DNA of 64,000 nt from DAISVY01 sp036826635 (GTDB lineage Bacteria > Zixibacteria > MSB-5A5 > GN15 > FEB-12), in contig DAISVY010000007.1 in NCBI GenBank assembly GCA_036826635.1, positions 124,001 through 188,000 of the forward strand, given 5' to 3'. Below are positions 44,039 to 51,785 of the stretch, piece after piece (position 1 is the stretch's first letter; every line of letters begins with the position of its first letter). The position numbers were made by a program, and so were the translations under genes. Below the pieces are notes generated by a model. The model made no database searches, was not told where the DNA came from, and was given only the letters and a program-made list of their open reading frames with translations.

Positions 44039-44092
44039 GTATAAAGCACCTCACGAAGGCGTCAATATCCTTTCGTACTTACTTTCAGTCAA

Positions 44093-44950
44093 CTAATTTC
44101 CCGGTCCGTCTTCGAGCATTTTTAGGAACTGTCCGGCGTTGGTTGCCGCCTGACCCTCGTGGCAATTGTTGAAGAAGACGTAAGCGGTTTTCACTTTCTT
44201 TTTGAGCTTGTCGATTTTCTCTTTCCAGTATTCCAGTTCTTCTTCCGAGTAATTGTAGTCGTACCGAAGAGCACCGCCCTCCCACCAGTGTTCCGTATTG
44301 CGGCCATGGAGGCGCACATAGGCGGTGTCTGTAGTGGCGAAACAGTCCGGTTTCAGAAGTCCTCTCAGTTGTGGTTCGTCCACCGAGACGTAACCGATGC
44401 CTTCTCCATTCAGTCGGTCGTACATCGTCCGATTGACCCAGCCCGCGTGGCGAAACTCGGCGTACAGCGGATGCGGGGCCACGGCGTCCCGGCAACGGCT
44501 GACGTGATCGAGCGACAGGGACGAGAACTTGAAGGAATACGGAAACTGGGCAAGGCAACCGGCCAGTTTACCGGATTCGGCGAGCGGGGCCAGGGCTTTC
44601 CGAAAAGTGCCGGTATCGTCGTTCATATGTTCCCGATGGTGAGTGAACGACTGCGGCACCTTGACCATGAAATCGAACCCCTCGGGAGCTTTTTCGACCA
44701 TGTTCTCAAATACCCGGGGAGGCGGAATACGGTAATATGTCGAGTTTATCTCGACGGTGGGAAAATGCCGGACATAATAATCGAGCATCTTTCCTTTTCC
44801 CGTTTCCGTCGGATAGAACCGGCCGCGCCAGTCTTCGAAGCTATAGCCGGAAGTCCCGACCCTTACATTCACTTCCGTGTCCTCTGTCTTTCCGTATCCG
44901 AGGGGTATATTCGTTTTTTTACTATACTCCGAATACGTATATGTATTCAT
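44093..44950 (-). CDS. DUF72 (YecE-like) protein
   Basis: TIM-barrel-like protein of the DUF72/YecE family, molecular role unknown. 285 residues. The family core is present: VRVGTSGYSFEDWRGRFYP near 30-48, HFPTVEINSTYYRIPP near 62-77, FMVKVPQSFTHHREHMND, LAGCLAQFPYSF, YAEFRHAGWV near 165, and AYVRLHGRNTEHWWEGG near 215. The end AYVFFNNCHEGQAATNAGQF near 253 is the usual family signature. The first 28 residues (MNTYTYSEYSKK..) are non-conserved and a later start is possible. Transcribed last in the membrane-protein operon, 39 bases after the zinc-ribbon gene. Confidence 0.9.
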   Translation of the reverse strand: MNTYTYSEYSKKTNIPLGYGKTEDTEVNVRVGTSGYSFEDWRGRFYPTETGKGKMLDYYVRHFPTVEINSTYYRIPPPRVFENMVEKAPEGFDFMVKVPQSFTHHREHMNDDTGTFRKALAPLAESGKLAGCLAQFPYSFKFSSLSLDHVSRCRDAVAPHPLYAEFRHAGWVNRTMYDRLNGEGIGYVSVDEPQLRGLLKPDCFATTDTAYVRLHGRNTEHWWEGGALRYDYNYSEEELEYWKEKIDKLKKKVKTAYVFFNNCHEGQAATNAGQFLKMLEDGPGN

Positions 44951-44989
44951 CCGGTTTCAATGGTTTGTCGTGCGAAAATTCGGTGGCCG

Positions 44990-45106
44990 TTACTTTTTAA
45001 GATTCTGAAACCGCACCAGGCCGCATTTCGGACAGACCCACTTGCGCTGCTTATGAAACGTGCGCCGCATCTCTTTCATGGGAGTTTTGCACCGCGGGCA
45101 TATCAT
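44990..45106 (-). CDS. 38-residue zinc-ribbon protein
   Basis: A short gene starting MICPRCKTPMKEM and ending LVRFQNLKK. Two CxxC pairs (Cys3/Cys6 and Cys25/Cys28, in WVCPKCG) spaced 18 residues apart form a rubredoxin-like or zinc-ribbon knuckle. A stop codon precedes the ATG in frame, so this is the only start. It lies 13 bases after the previous gene's stop and 39 before the DUF72 gene on the same strand. No strong Shine-Dalgarno is visible. Function unknown; similar short ribbons accompany many enzymes. Confidence 0.7.
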   Translation of the reverse strand: MICPRCKTPMKEMRRTFHKQRKWVCPKCGLVRFQNLKK

Positions 45107-45119
45107 GCGAAGTCCCGTA

Positions 45120-45737
45120 TCAGTTGGTCAACCGAAGGAAGTCGGTGAGCAAAAACTCCACCCGACCTATGAACGTTGACATGCGCGACATGACCGTATA
45201 ACCAAACGTGGTCCCGAAGAATATCATCAGGAACCAGGTGCCGATTCTGGCCGATTGTCCCAATGCGCCCTGATGCTCTCGGCTGAAATAAAAATACGAA
45301 AGCGTACACAGAACGCCGAAGACCACTATAATGCCGGAAAGAACCCCTCCGACAGAATCAGCTCCTACCGCCGAGGCCGTGGCCGACATCTGGGCCAGGG
45401 TGCGGGCGCCCAGCATGGCCGGTATGGCCACCCCCGCCCCGGAACCGATCAGCACGGCGATGGGGAACCGCGAAAGCACCGTCGTGCTCTTATGAAACCG
45501 TCCGAACATCATCAATCCCAAAGCCAGCGGAACAAGAAGAGCCAGACGTCCTTGTTCGAACAGGGGATGAAAAAGCAAACCCATCAGGCTGTTGGTCCAG
45601 GTAATGACCAGGAAATAGCCTATCGAAACCCCGATCAGCAGCGACTCGGCCATTTTGTATATCGGGTTGTCCCGGTAAAGAAAGGTAAAAATGGCCAGAG
45701 TGAGGAGCCCCGCTACCAGAGTAGAGATATCCATCAA
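45120..45737 (-). CDS. polytopic membrane protein, unknown (operon gene 4)
   Basis: 205 residues, hydrophobic, with about six to seven membrane segments (TLVAGLLTLAIFTFLY, LLIGVSIGYFLVITW, LALLVPLALGLMMFG, FPIAVLIGSGAGVAIPAML, VLSGIIVVFGVLCTLSYF, GTWFLMIFFGTTFGYTVM). No family recognised. Its last 45 residues contain QSAR, a final membrane helix and then RMSTFIGR, a R-x4-I-x-R pattern that also occurs in the polytopic protein at 46540-47178, which suggests a common origin. Overlaps the gene at 45734 by 4 bases (ATGA), so it is translationally coupled within a membrane-protein operon. Confidence 0.82.
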   Translation of the reverse strand: MMDISTLVAGLLTLAIFTFLYRDNPIYKMAESLLIGVSIGYFLVITWTNSLMGLLFHPLFEQGRLALLVPLALGLMMFGRFHKSTTVLSRFPIAVLIGSGAGVAIPAMLGARTLAQMSATASAVGADSVGGVLSGIIVVFGVLCTLSYFYFSREHQGALGQSARIGTWFLMIFFGTTFGYTVMSRMSTFIGRVEFLLTDFLRLTN

Positions 45738-46543
45738 TTATCTCTCCCCTTTCGCCGGTTTCTGAAATAGACCACGTTCCCGATAATGATCAGCAGTATT
45801 ACATATAAGTGTGCGCTGGTCTGGGCCAGCATACCTCGTGCGCCGCTGCCTCCGCTCCCGATCAGTTTTTCATACTCGGCGGCTCCGCGCAACCCTCCCA
45901 CCATGGCGTGAAGTTGTCCGGAAGCGATATACGGGTCGTAGGTCGTGACCATGGCCGCGGTTACGAAAGCCGCCACGGGGACATGATAGCGGCCGTTTCC
46001 ATACTCTATCCAGTGGGTTGTCATAGAACCGTCGGCTACGGATATTACCCCGGCGATATCATCATATGTGTTTACGCCGTTTAGCAGGGGAAATTCTGCA
46101 ACCGGCCGGCCGAGGTAATCCTCGGGGAAAGTGCCCGGGATCGATTCTCCCATGGATAGAATGGCCGCGATATACTGCGGTTTGAAACCGAGATAAACAT
46201 AATCGACGCCATATTCTTTGCCGTACTCCGCGGCCGTTTGTCGCATCAAACCATAACCGATCCCGGTGCCCTCGGCCAGCAGGGCAATGCCTACCAGTTT
46301 GTGATTTCGGGCAAAGGCGTGCCGAAGCAGAGCCATAGCCAGGGGGCGTATTTCCGGAAGTGACGACGCTTCATGATCGAATGAGACGATCAAAGTCGAA
46401 CCTTCCGGCAAAGCTTCGATATACTCGTGCATTCGTCTGGTTTCGGGCGAGGGGGTCAGTTTCGGTTGCACGTTCAGCAGCATGGCGAGTATTACCACCA
46501 CGGCAAGGCCGATAAACGCGTAGTGTCGGGATTCGAGTTTCAC
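45734..46543 (-). CDS. bitopic membrane protein with soluble alpha/beta-like domain (operon gene 3)
   Basis: 269 residues. One N-terminal membrane segment (FIGLAVVVILAMLLNV, 10-25) and one C-terminal (HLYVILLIIIGNVVYF, about 243-258) flank a soluble domain of about 215 residues that alternates strands and helices (STLIVSFDHEASSLPEI, HKLVGIALLAEGTG, DYVYLGFKPQYIAAI). A block LHAMVGGLRG lies near 222-231, just before the C-terminal segment. The same L-x-A-x2-G-x-L-x-G pattern is in the product of 47163-47975. No catalytic signature recognised. Overlaps its neighbours by 4 bases on both sides. Confidence 0.82.
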   Translation of the reverse strand: MKLESRHYAFIGLAVVVILAMLLNVQPKLTPSPETRRMHEYIEALPEGSTLIVSFDHEASSLPEIRPLAMALLRHAFARNHKLVGIALLAEGTGIGYGLMRQTAAEYGKEYGVDYVYLGFKPQYIAAILSMGESIPGTFPEDYLGRPVAEFPLLNGVNTYDDIAGVISVADGSMTTHWIEYGNGRYHVPVAAFVTAAMVTTYDPYIASGQLHAMVGGLRGAAEYEKLIGSGGSGARGMLAQTSAHLYVILLIIIGNVVYFRNRRKGRDN

Positions 46544-47178
46544 TTGCTGTCGCCTCCCAACCAGGTTCGTTCAATGCCGACGATGACACGCAGGGAGGTC
46601 GTCAGCGAGCCCAGCCCTATGCCGATCAGAATAGCCCGACGGGCTGACATGGACGGATTGTTGCGTACCCAGTCCGCGACGGCCGGCAGGTATTCGGAAA
46701 GTGTACCGCCCAAATCACAGCGGCTGAGAAGAGTCAGCAAAGCCGACACCAGCAGCACGGCGGCCGGGACCGAGCGAGCGCGAAACCCGCGATATGATGC
46801 TGAGGCCACAAAGAAAGCCAGCAACGCAAACACGGTGGACTGCATCGGGACCTGAACGTTCTCAAATACCCACATGAACGGCGTACCGCCTTTGATGCCC
46901 CATATCACGGCCAGCACCGGCATGGCCACCAGACCGATCAGAGAAACCGCACGGTAAGGACGATCTTCACCGCGCTCGATAGATTTCAGATTGACCTTGA
47001 TGAAGCTGACCACCCCCACCAGCAACGTGAAAGCGAAAATTATCTGCCAGTATTCGACCAGGACAAACTGGTTGATCGATCCGGCTTTGGGATGGCTGGT
47101 GAAATACAGAACAAACAACAGCAGGCCGAACAGACCGCAGACAAGTTGCGGAAGACGTCTTCTCATCTGAAGTCCCAC
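46540..47178 (-). CDS. polytopic membrane protein, unknown (operon gene 2)
   Basis: 212 residues (an ATG at 47166 would shorten it by four). About five to six membrane segments: LVCGLFGLLLFVLYF, WQIIFAFTLLVGVVSFI, AVSLIGLVAMPVLAVIWGI, TVFALLAFFVASASY, VPAAVLLVSALLTLL, and a last one around ILIGIGLGSLTTSL. The C-terminus has MSAR, the final helix and LRVIVGIERTW (R-x4-I-x-R), matching the end of the protein at 45120-45737. No family recognised. Starts inside the end of the upstream gene (overlap 16 bases) and overlaps the next by 4. Confidence 0.82.
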   Translation of the reverse strand: MGLQMRRRLPQLVCGLFGLLLFVLYFTSHPKAGSINQFVLVEYWQIIFAFTLLVGVVSFIKVNLKSIERGEDRPYRAVSLIGLVAMPVLAVIWGIKGGTPFMWVFENVQVPMQSTVFALLAFFVASASYRGFRARSVPAAVLLVSALLTLLSRCDLGGTLSEYLPAVADWVRNNPSMSARRAILIGIGLGSLTTSLRVIVGIERTWLGGDSK

Positions 47179-47975
47179 CAGGTTGAGCCACCGTCCAGAA
47201 CCGCCCAGACGGAAGCCACGACGATGAATACCGCTATTATAAGTTTCAGGATGTCCTGAGCACGCACCGACGCCAGGATGGATCGATCACCTGAAAGATA
47301 ACCGGAGGCCGCAAACAACTCCTCCCCTATCAGGGTATAGTCACAGGCTACGATAAAAAACGACAACTGGATAGTCGAGTCGGTACCCGCGATCTGGATA
47401 GCCCCGACCGTGTTACCGGTCTCGGCCAGTATCAGCGATTCGGCTTCGAATGTTCCCAACAGGAATATCGACGCCGGTTTCAAGCGAGAGATCAGTCCGT
47501 CGACGGCTGCGGCGTAACCGAACTGTGAAGAACTGACATAGCGGATATTGTCGGGCTGGAAACGATCCGGATACCCGGCCCGGGTACAGCTTTCCCGCAC
47601 CACCTCCTGGGCGACCGATTGAATGACCGGATCGTGAGTGGGATAAATCAGCGGGCAGTCGTAAGCGGCCGTCATGGTGGCGACCTGACTCAATATGTTC
47701 ATAGACGCGATAGTGGTCGGCCGCTGGATATCCCCACCCCAACCGGGCGTGTACAAAATGGGCCGAGCCATCTCGGTGGCCCGACCGATTGCTTCTTCAA
47801 CCGCTTTCAGTCCGGCAATACGACGCATCCGAAACCGTTCCCGACTTTTCCGATGATACGTCGTATAAAGCACGACGGCAATCGAGATTACGGCACACAC
47901 CAAAACCGGCAGTCGGGACTGATCGATCCACCCGGTGGCGGAGTCGTGTACCGTTATGAGGAGCAATACCCACAT
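47163..47975 (-). CDS. bitopic membrane protein with soluble domain, DUF6754-like (operon gene 1)
   Basis: 270 residues. Hydrophobic segments at about 24-42 (LPVLVCAVISIAVVLYTTY) and 243-262 (LKLIIAVFIVVASVWAVL). The soluble domain starts RRIAGLKAVEEAIGRATEMA and runs through PILYTPGWGGDIQRPTTIAS (67-ff), CPLIYPTHDPVIQSVAQEVV, FGYAAAVDGLISRLKPASIFLLG and a late LFAASGYLSG block near 223-232. From memory this resembles DUF6754; I could not check it. The alternating pattern suggests a ligand-binding or Rossmann-like fold. First gene of a run of six on the minus strand; the divergent sugar transporter starts 105 bases away. Confidence 0.82.
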   Translation of the reverse strand: MWVLLLITVHDSATGWIDQSRLPVLVCAVISIAVVLYTTYHRKSRERFRMRRIAGLKAVEEAIGRATEMARPILYTPGWGGDIQRPTTIASMNILSQVATMTAAYDCPLIYPTHDPVIQSVAQEVVRESCTRAGYPDRFQPDNIRYVSSSQFGYAAAVDGLISRLKPASIFLLGTFEAESLILAETGNTVGAIQIAGTDSTIQLSFFIVACDYTLIGEELFAASGYLSGDRSILASVRAQDILKLIIAVFIVVASVWAVLDGGSTWWDFR

Positions 47976-48026
47976 GAACTCTAATCATGCTCGGTGGTAC
48001 GTGTCTATCAACTAAAAGATTTAATG

Positions 48027-48054
48027 TTGACCGTTTTTGGCCGGTCGGTATATT
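48027..48054 (+). promoter_or_regulatory. promoter and possible operator of the sugar ABC operon
   Basis: TTGACC (48027-48032), 16-base spacer, TATATT (48049-48054), 26 bases before the binding-protein ATG at 48081. GACCG and CGGTC (48029-48033 and 48043-48047) form an inverted repeat across the spacer, an arrangement typical of a repressor site. Confidence 0.55.
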
Positions 48055-48080
48055 TCGACACTAAAGTCAAGCGAGGGAAT

Positions 48081-49310
48081 ATGCGTTCTTTTCTGATTCT
48101 GTTGGTTCTGTTTAGTCTGGGTGCGGCGGCATCCGTGGTGGCTGACACTACTATTGAATGGTGGCAGTTCTGGACTGATCCCGATGTCAAACCGACCGTG
48201 CAAGCCATCGTTAATGATTTCGAGGCGGCTAATCCCGATATCAAAGTGAAACTGACCGACATGACCTGGGCCAACGGTCACGAGAAAATTGCTATTGCCT
48301 TTGCTTCCGGATCGGCGCCTGACGTGGTGGAGTTGGGTTCGGACTGGATTGCTCAGTTTGCGGTCAACGGTCATCTGGCCGACCTTTCCGTCGATATGAT
48401 AGCCGACAGCGGACATTCCGACGGCTGGAGTATGGCTTCGTACGATGATAAGGCCTATGCCCGGCCGTGGATTCTCGGCACCCGGGTACTGTTTATCAAT
48501 CAGGATTTGATGAAAAGAGCCGGGCTGGGTGAGAACTACCTGCCGATCACCTGGGACGATCTGTATGATGCCGCTCAGAAGGTCAACGATCTGGGACGAC
48601 GCATTTACGGCTGGGGTTCGAACACCGCCGAAAAACACCGGCTGTACAAGAAATTCCTCCCCTTCTTCTGGTCGGCCGGCGGGCAGATATTCAGTGACGA
48701 CGGCAAGTACTGTGTGCTGTCTTCAATGGCCGGGATTCACGCTCTCGAATTCTATCGCAAGCTGCACGATTCCTGCGGCTACGTGGCCGATCAACGCGGT
48801 ATCGAAGATGCTTTTCTGGATGGCCGTATCGGATTTATCATTTCGGGTGACTGGTTGCTCAAACGCATAGAACTCGAAAAGCGCGACATCAACTTCTCCA
48901 CTACATTGATCCCCGGTCGAACAGCAGGAACACGGCGTTTCCCCGGACGGTCATTTCTGGGTGGGGAATTTCTGGCCATCAACGCAGCTTCCGAAAACAA
49001 GGAAGCCGCACGCAAGTTTATAACATTCGTGACCTCGCCGGAAAACCAGCTTCGTTTTTGCAAAGCCAACCGAACCGCCACGCCTTCCAGCAAAATAGCT
49101 CAGCAGGACGAGTATTTCCAAAGCGATCCGAATCTTCAGGTATTCGTCATACAACTCATGCAGTCCGTACATCCGCCGGTTGATCCGCAATGGGTGAATA
49201 TCGAAACCATAATCGAACGAGCGGTCGAGAAAGTGCTCTTCGAGGATGCCCCGATACCCTCGACACTGCGTGAGGCCCGAATGCAGATAACCGAACTCAG
49301 GAAACCATGA
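48081..49310 (+). CDS. sugar-type ABC transporter substrate-binding protein
   Basis: Periplasmic family-1 extracellular solute-binding protein, 409 residues. ATG 48081 is chosen because it opens a clean signal peptide (MRSFLILLVLFSLGAAASVVA) behind AGGGA; the frame extends back to 47994 but without coding character. The mature part starts TTIEWWQFWTDP, with VNDFEAANPDIKVKL near 42 and ASGSAPDVVELGSDWI near 74, as in maltose- or sn-glycerol-3-phosphate-type proteins. ARPWILGTRVLFINQDLM near 132 and GRIGFIISGDWLL near 252 are common. GEFLAINAASENKEAARKFI near 300 is the typical closing segment. The permease starts 4 bases inside the end. Sugar identity is unknown. Confidence 0.9.
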   Translation: MRSFLILLVLFSLGAAASVVADTTIEWWQFWTDPDVKPTVQAIVNDFEAANPDIKVKLTDMTWANGHEKIAIAFASGSAPDVVELGSDWIAQFAVNGHLADLSVDMIADSGHSDGWSMASYDDKAYARPWILGTRVLFINQDLMKRAGLGENYLPITWDDLYDAAQKVNDLGRRIYGWGSNTAEKHRLYKKFLPFFWSAGGQIFSDDGKYCVLSSMAGIHALEFYRKLHDSCGYVADQRGIEDAFLDGRIGFIISGDWLLKRIELEKRDINFSTTLIPGRTAGTRRFPGRSFLGGEFLAINAASENKEAARKFITFVTSPENQLRFCKANRTATPSSKIAQQDEYFQSDPNLQVFVIQLMQSVHPPVDPQWVNIETIIERAVEKVLFEDAPIPSTLREARMQITELRKP

Positions 49311-50179
49311 GGCACTCCGGCCGGGTCAGTCAGCTTCTGCTTACCGCCCCCTGGATCGTTACCTTTCTGTTTTTCTGGGCGTTTCCGGTTCTCTATTCGT
49401 TTTACATGGGCTTCACCGATTACCGCCTGCTGGTCGGTAATTACGAGTGGATCGGTTGGGAAAACTATCGCCGTTTGCTCAGCGATCCGGATTTTTTGAA
49501 TTCGCTCAAGAATACGTTTGTTTTCGTGTTCGGGACCATACCGATTACGACCGTCGCGGCGCTGGGTCTGGCTCTGCTGGTCAATCGTCAGTTCAAAGGT
49601 CGGGCTATTTTTCGCTCGGCTTTCTTCCTGCCGTCGATAACTTCCATGGTTGTGATAGCGCTGATATTCACCAACCTGTACCAGCGTGGCGGCTATATCG
49701 CATTTCTGGCCGGTCTGGCCGGGTTACAGGCGCCGATCAACGGTTTCCTCTACGACAAAGCGACGGCTCTGTACGCCATTATGGGAATGGACATTTGGAT
49801 GTCGGTGGGTTATTACATGCTCATTTTCCTGGCCGGGCTTAAAGCCATACCGGATGAGCTTTACGAAGCCGCCGAGGTTGCCGGGGCATCGTCGGGCCGG
49901 CAGTTTTTTTCCATTACTTTACCCCTGCTGCGCCCGGTGGCGCTGTTCATTCTCGTGATCAACTGTGTCAAGTCGTTTCAAGTGTTCGTTGAAATTTTCG
50001 TGATGACCAAGGGGAAGTTCGACACTTCGACGGCCGTTTATTTTATTTATGAAAAAGGTCTGACGACGGCTTTTCAGGTCGGTTATGCTTCGGCGGCGGC
50101 CTATGTTCTGTTCATCATTATCGCCGTGTTTTCCCTTATGCAGTTTGCTTTGTTGCGACGCCGGGGGCAGACATGGTAG
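49307..50179 (+). CDS. sugar ABC transporter permease (MalF/UgpA type)
   Basis: First inner-membrane subunit of the importer. 290 residues with six membrane segments, opening LLLTAPWIVTFLFFWAFPVLYSFY. The cytoplasmic EAA loop near 190-210 (DELYEAAEVAGASSGRQFFSITLPLL) contacts the ATPase. Overlaps the binding-protein stop by 4 bases and the second permease by 7. Belongs to the MalFG/UgpAE superfamily. Confidence 0.92.
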   Translation: MRHSGRVSQLLLTAPWIVTFLFFWAFPVLYSFYMGFTDYRLLVGNYEWIGWENYRRLLSDPDFLNSLKNTFVFVFGTIPITTVAALGLALLVNRQFKGRAIFRSAFFLPSITSMVVIALIFTNLYQRGGYIAFLAGLAGLQAPINGFLYDKATALYAIMGMDIWMSVGYYMLIFLAGLKAIPDELYEAAEVAGASSGRQFFSITLPLLRPVALFILVINCVKSFQVFVEIFVMTKGKFDTSTAVYFIYEKGLTTAFQVGYASAAAYVLFIIIAVFSLMQFALLRRRGQTW

Positions 50180-51000
50180 GACGAACCGGCTGGACAAAAC
50201 AACTGTGGCGATATCTCACCCTCATCGTGATTTTCGTGGTGATGGTCTTCCCTCTTGTCTGGATGTTTCGAGTGGCCTTTATGAGGGCCGGTTCCGGTAT
50301 TGCCTGGTCGGCTATGTTCACTGCGAACTGGACGTTGAGCAATTTCGGAGACCTGTTTTCCCGGGCTCATCTCGGGCGGGCTTTGTTCAACTCTGTTTTT
50401 GTGGGCGGCGTGGTCACACTGGGGAACATCCTGTTTTGTTTCATGGTGGCGTATGTTTTGGCTCGATACCGACATTTGGCTAATCGCCTTCTTTTCGCCA
50501 GTGTCGTCCTGGTGCTGATGATCCCGGTGCATATCGTTATTGTCCCGCTTTACCTGTTGTGTCTGCATGGTGGTCTGTATGACAGTTACTGGGCGTTGAT
50601 TCTCCCCTGGCTGGTGAATCCCATCGGTATTTTTCTCGTCAAGCAATACATAGAGGGGGTACCGTCTTCGATGGAAGAAGCGGCGCGGGTGGACGGGGCC
50701 GGCGAATTACGAATCCTGTTTCGCATCGTTATGCCTCTGTGTAAACCGGCTCTGGCCGTGCTGGCTATTCAGGTGTTTTTCACTAACTGGAATTCTTTTC
50801 TCTTTCCCTTTATTCTCACCTCAAGCGATTCTCTTCGCACCCTTCCCGTTGCTCTGGCCCTGTACCAGGGCCATCAGGCTATTGACTGGCAGCACCTGAT
50901 GGCCGGTTCGACGGTGGCGGTATTACCTGTTTTGATTTTGTTCCTGCTCATGCAGCGGCAGATTGTTTCCGGGATAACGGCCGGGGCCGTGAAGCAGTAA
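50173..51000 (+). CDS. sugar ABC transporter permease (MalG/UgpE type)
   Basis: Second permease, 275 residues, six membrane segments (TLIVIFVVMVFPLVWMF onward). EAA loop near 172-192 (SMEEAARVDGAGELRILFRIVMPL). Ends the operon; no ATP-binding gene follows, so the importer probably shares an ATPase encoded elsewhere. The sequence from 51001 to the next gene has only a T-rich run and a weak promoter-like pair. Confidence 0.92.
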   Translation: MVGRTGWTKQLWRYLTLIVIFVVMVFPLVWMFRVAFMRAGSGIAWSAMFTANWTLSNFGDLFSRAHLGRALFNSVFVGGVVTLGNILFCFMVAYVLARYRHLANRLLFASVVLVLMIPVHIVIVPLYLLCLHGGLYDSYWALILPWLVNPIGIFLVKQYIEGVPSSMEEAARVDGAGELRILFRIVMPLCKPALAVLAIQVFFTNWNSFLFPFILTSSDSLRTLPVALALYQGHQAIDWQHLMAGSTVAVLPVLILFLLMQRQIVSGITAGAVKQ

Positions 51001-51047
51001 AATACGAACCATTTTTTTGTTGCTTTGGTTTGCAATCGACGGTAACA

Positions 51048-51077
51048 TTGACGCCTAAGCAAGGGAAATAGTGTATA
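51048..51077 (+). promoter_or_regulatory. weak promoter-like pair before the OmpA lipoprotein
   Basis: TTGACG (51048-51053) followed by TGTATAAAA (51072-51080). Depending on the -10 chosen, the spacer is 18 to 20 bases, which is long. Low confidence. Confidence 0.3.
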
Positions 51078-51108
51078 AAAGTCCGAATAGAACAGGAAAG
51101 GATACCAG

Positions 51109-51705
51109 ATGATGCACAAGTTTATCGTTGCCTCGCTGGCGGTAATGCTGCTGGCGGCGGGGTGTGGGGTGAACAAAACGTACGTAGCTGAGCAGATATC
51201 GGCTTCGGAAGCGCGCACTTCCGGCCAGATTTCCGCCGTTCAAGACAAGACTGACGCCAATGCGGCGGAAGTTGCCAAGCTACAGGCGTTGGCCAAACAG
51301 ATTGGTGACAAAGCCGATCTGGCCATCAACAAGGCGGCCGGGTTCGAGAACTACCAGATTATCTGGTCGGGTGAGGTTAATTTCGATTTTGACAGCTATG
51401 TCATAGATGACGTGGCGGCTTCGATTCTCGATGAAGCCGGAGGAAAAATGGAAGCTCACCCGGGTTCGGTCGTGGAAATCGTCGGTTATACCGATGCTAC
51501 CGGTTCGGCCAAGTACAATCTGCTGATGGGTGAGAAACGGTCCAGTTCGGTCAAGCGCTATCTGGCCGATCATTTCGGTATTTCTCTCTACCGGATGTTT
51601 ATTTTGTCGTACGGTGAGGAAAAACCGATTGCGATGCCCGATGAGAAGTACGCCGCTTCCAAAAACCGCCGGGCCACTCTGACTATCTGGGGTCAGCTTC
51701 AGTAG
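51109..51705 (+). CDS. OmpA-family (Pal-like) lipoprotein
   Basis: Outer-membrane lipoprotein that binds peptidoglycan. 198 residues. Signal peptide with lipobox VMLLAAGC; the lipidated Cys is near residue 19. An Ala/Lys/Asp-rich helical stalk (about 25-80, EARTSGQISAVQDKTDANAA) precedes the OmpA domain (about 85-198), which has FDFDSYVIDD near 95, IVGYTDATGSAKYN near 122-135 and SSSVKRYLADHFGI. It lacks the exact NxxLSxxR form but keeps Asp and Arg in matching places (NLLMGEKR). AAAGGA lies six bases before the ATG; the next codon is also ATG. Flanked downstream by a strong terminator. Confidence 0.88.
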   Translation: MMHKFIVASLAVMLLAAGCGVNKTYVAEQISASEARTSGQISAVQDKTDANAAEVAKLQALAKQIGDKADLAINKAAGFENYQIIWSGEVNFDFDSYVIDDVAASILDEAGGKMEAHPGSVVEIVGYTDATGSAKYNLLMGEKRSSSVKRYLADHFGISLYRMFILSYGEEKPIAMPDEKYAASKNRRATLTIWGQLQ

Positions 51706-51728
51706 AACAGAGCAACTGCGAAAACGAC

Positions 51729-51764
51729 AGAAAGCGGGACATTTGTTCCGCTTTCTTTTTTTTT
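51729..51764 (+). terminator. Rho-independent terminator
   Basis: AGAAAGCGGGACA (51729-51741) pairs with TGTTCCGCTTTCT (51744-51756) over 13 bp with one G-U pair and a 2-base turn, followed by nine T (51756-51764). It lies 24 bases after the OmpA lipoprotein stop, in a convergent region. Confidence 0.9.
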
Positions 51765-51785
51765 GCCTCTATGGGTTAATCACCG

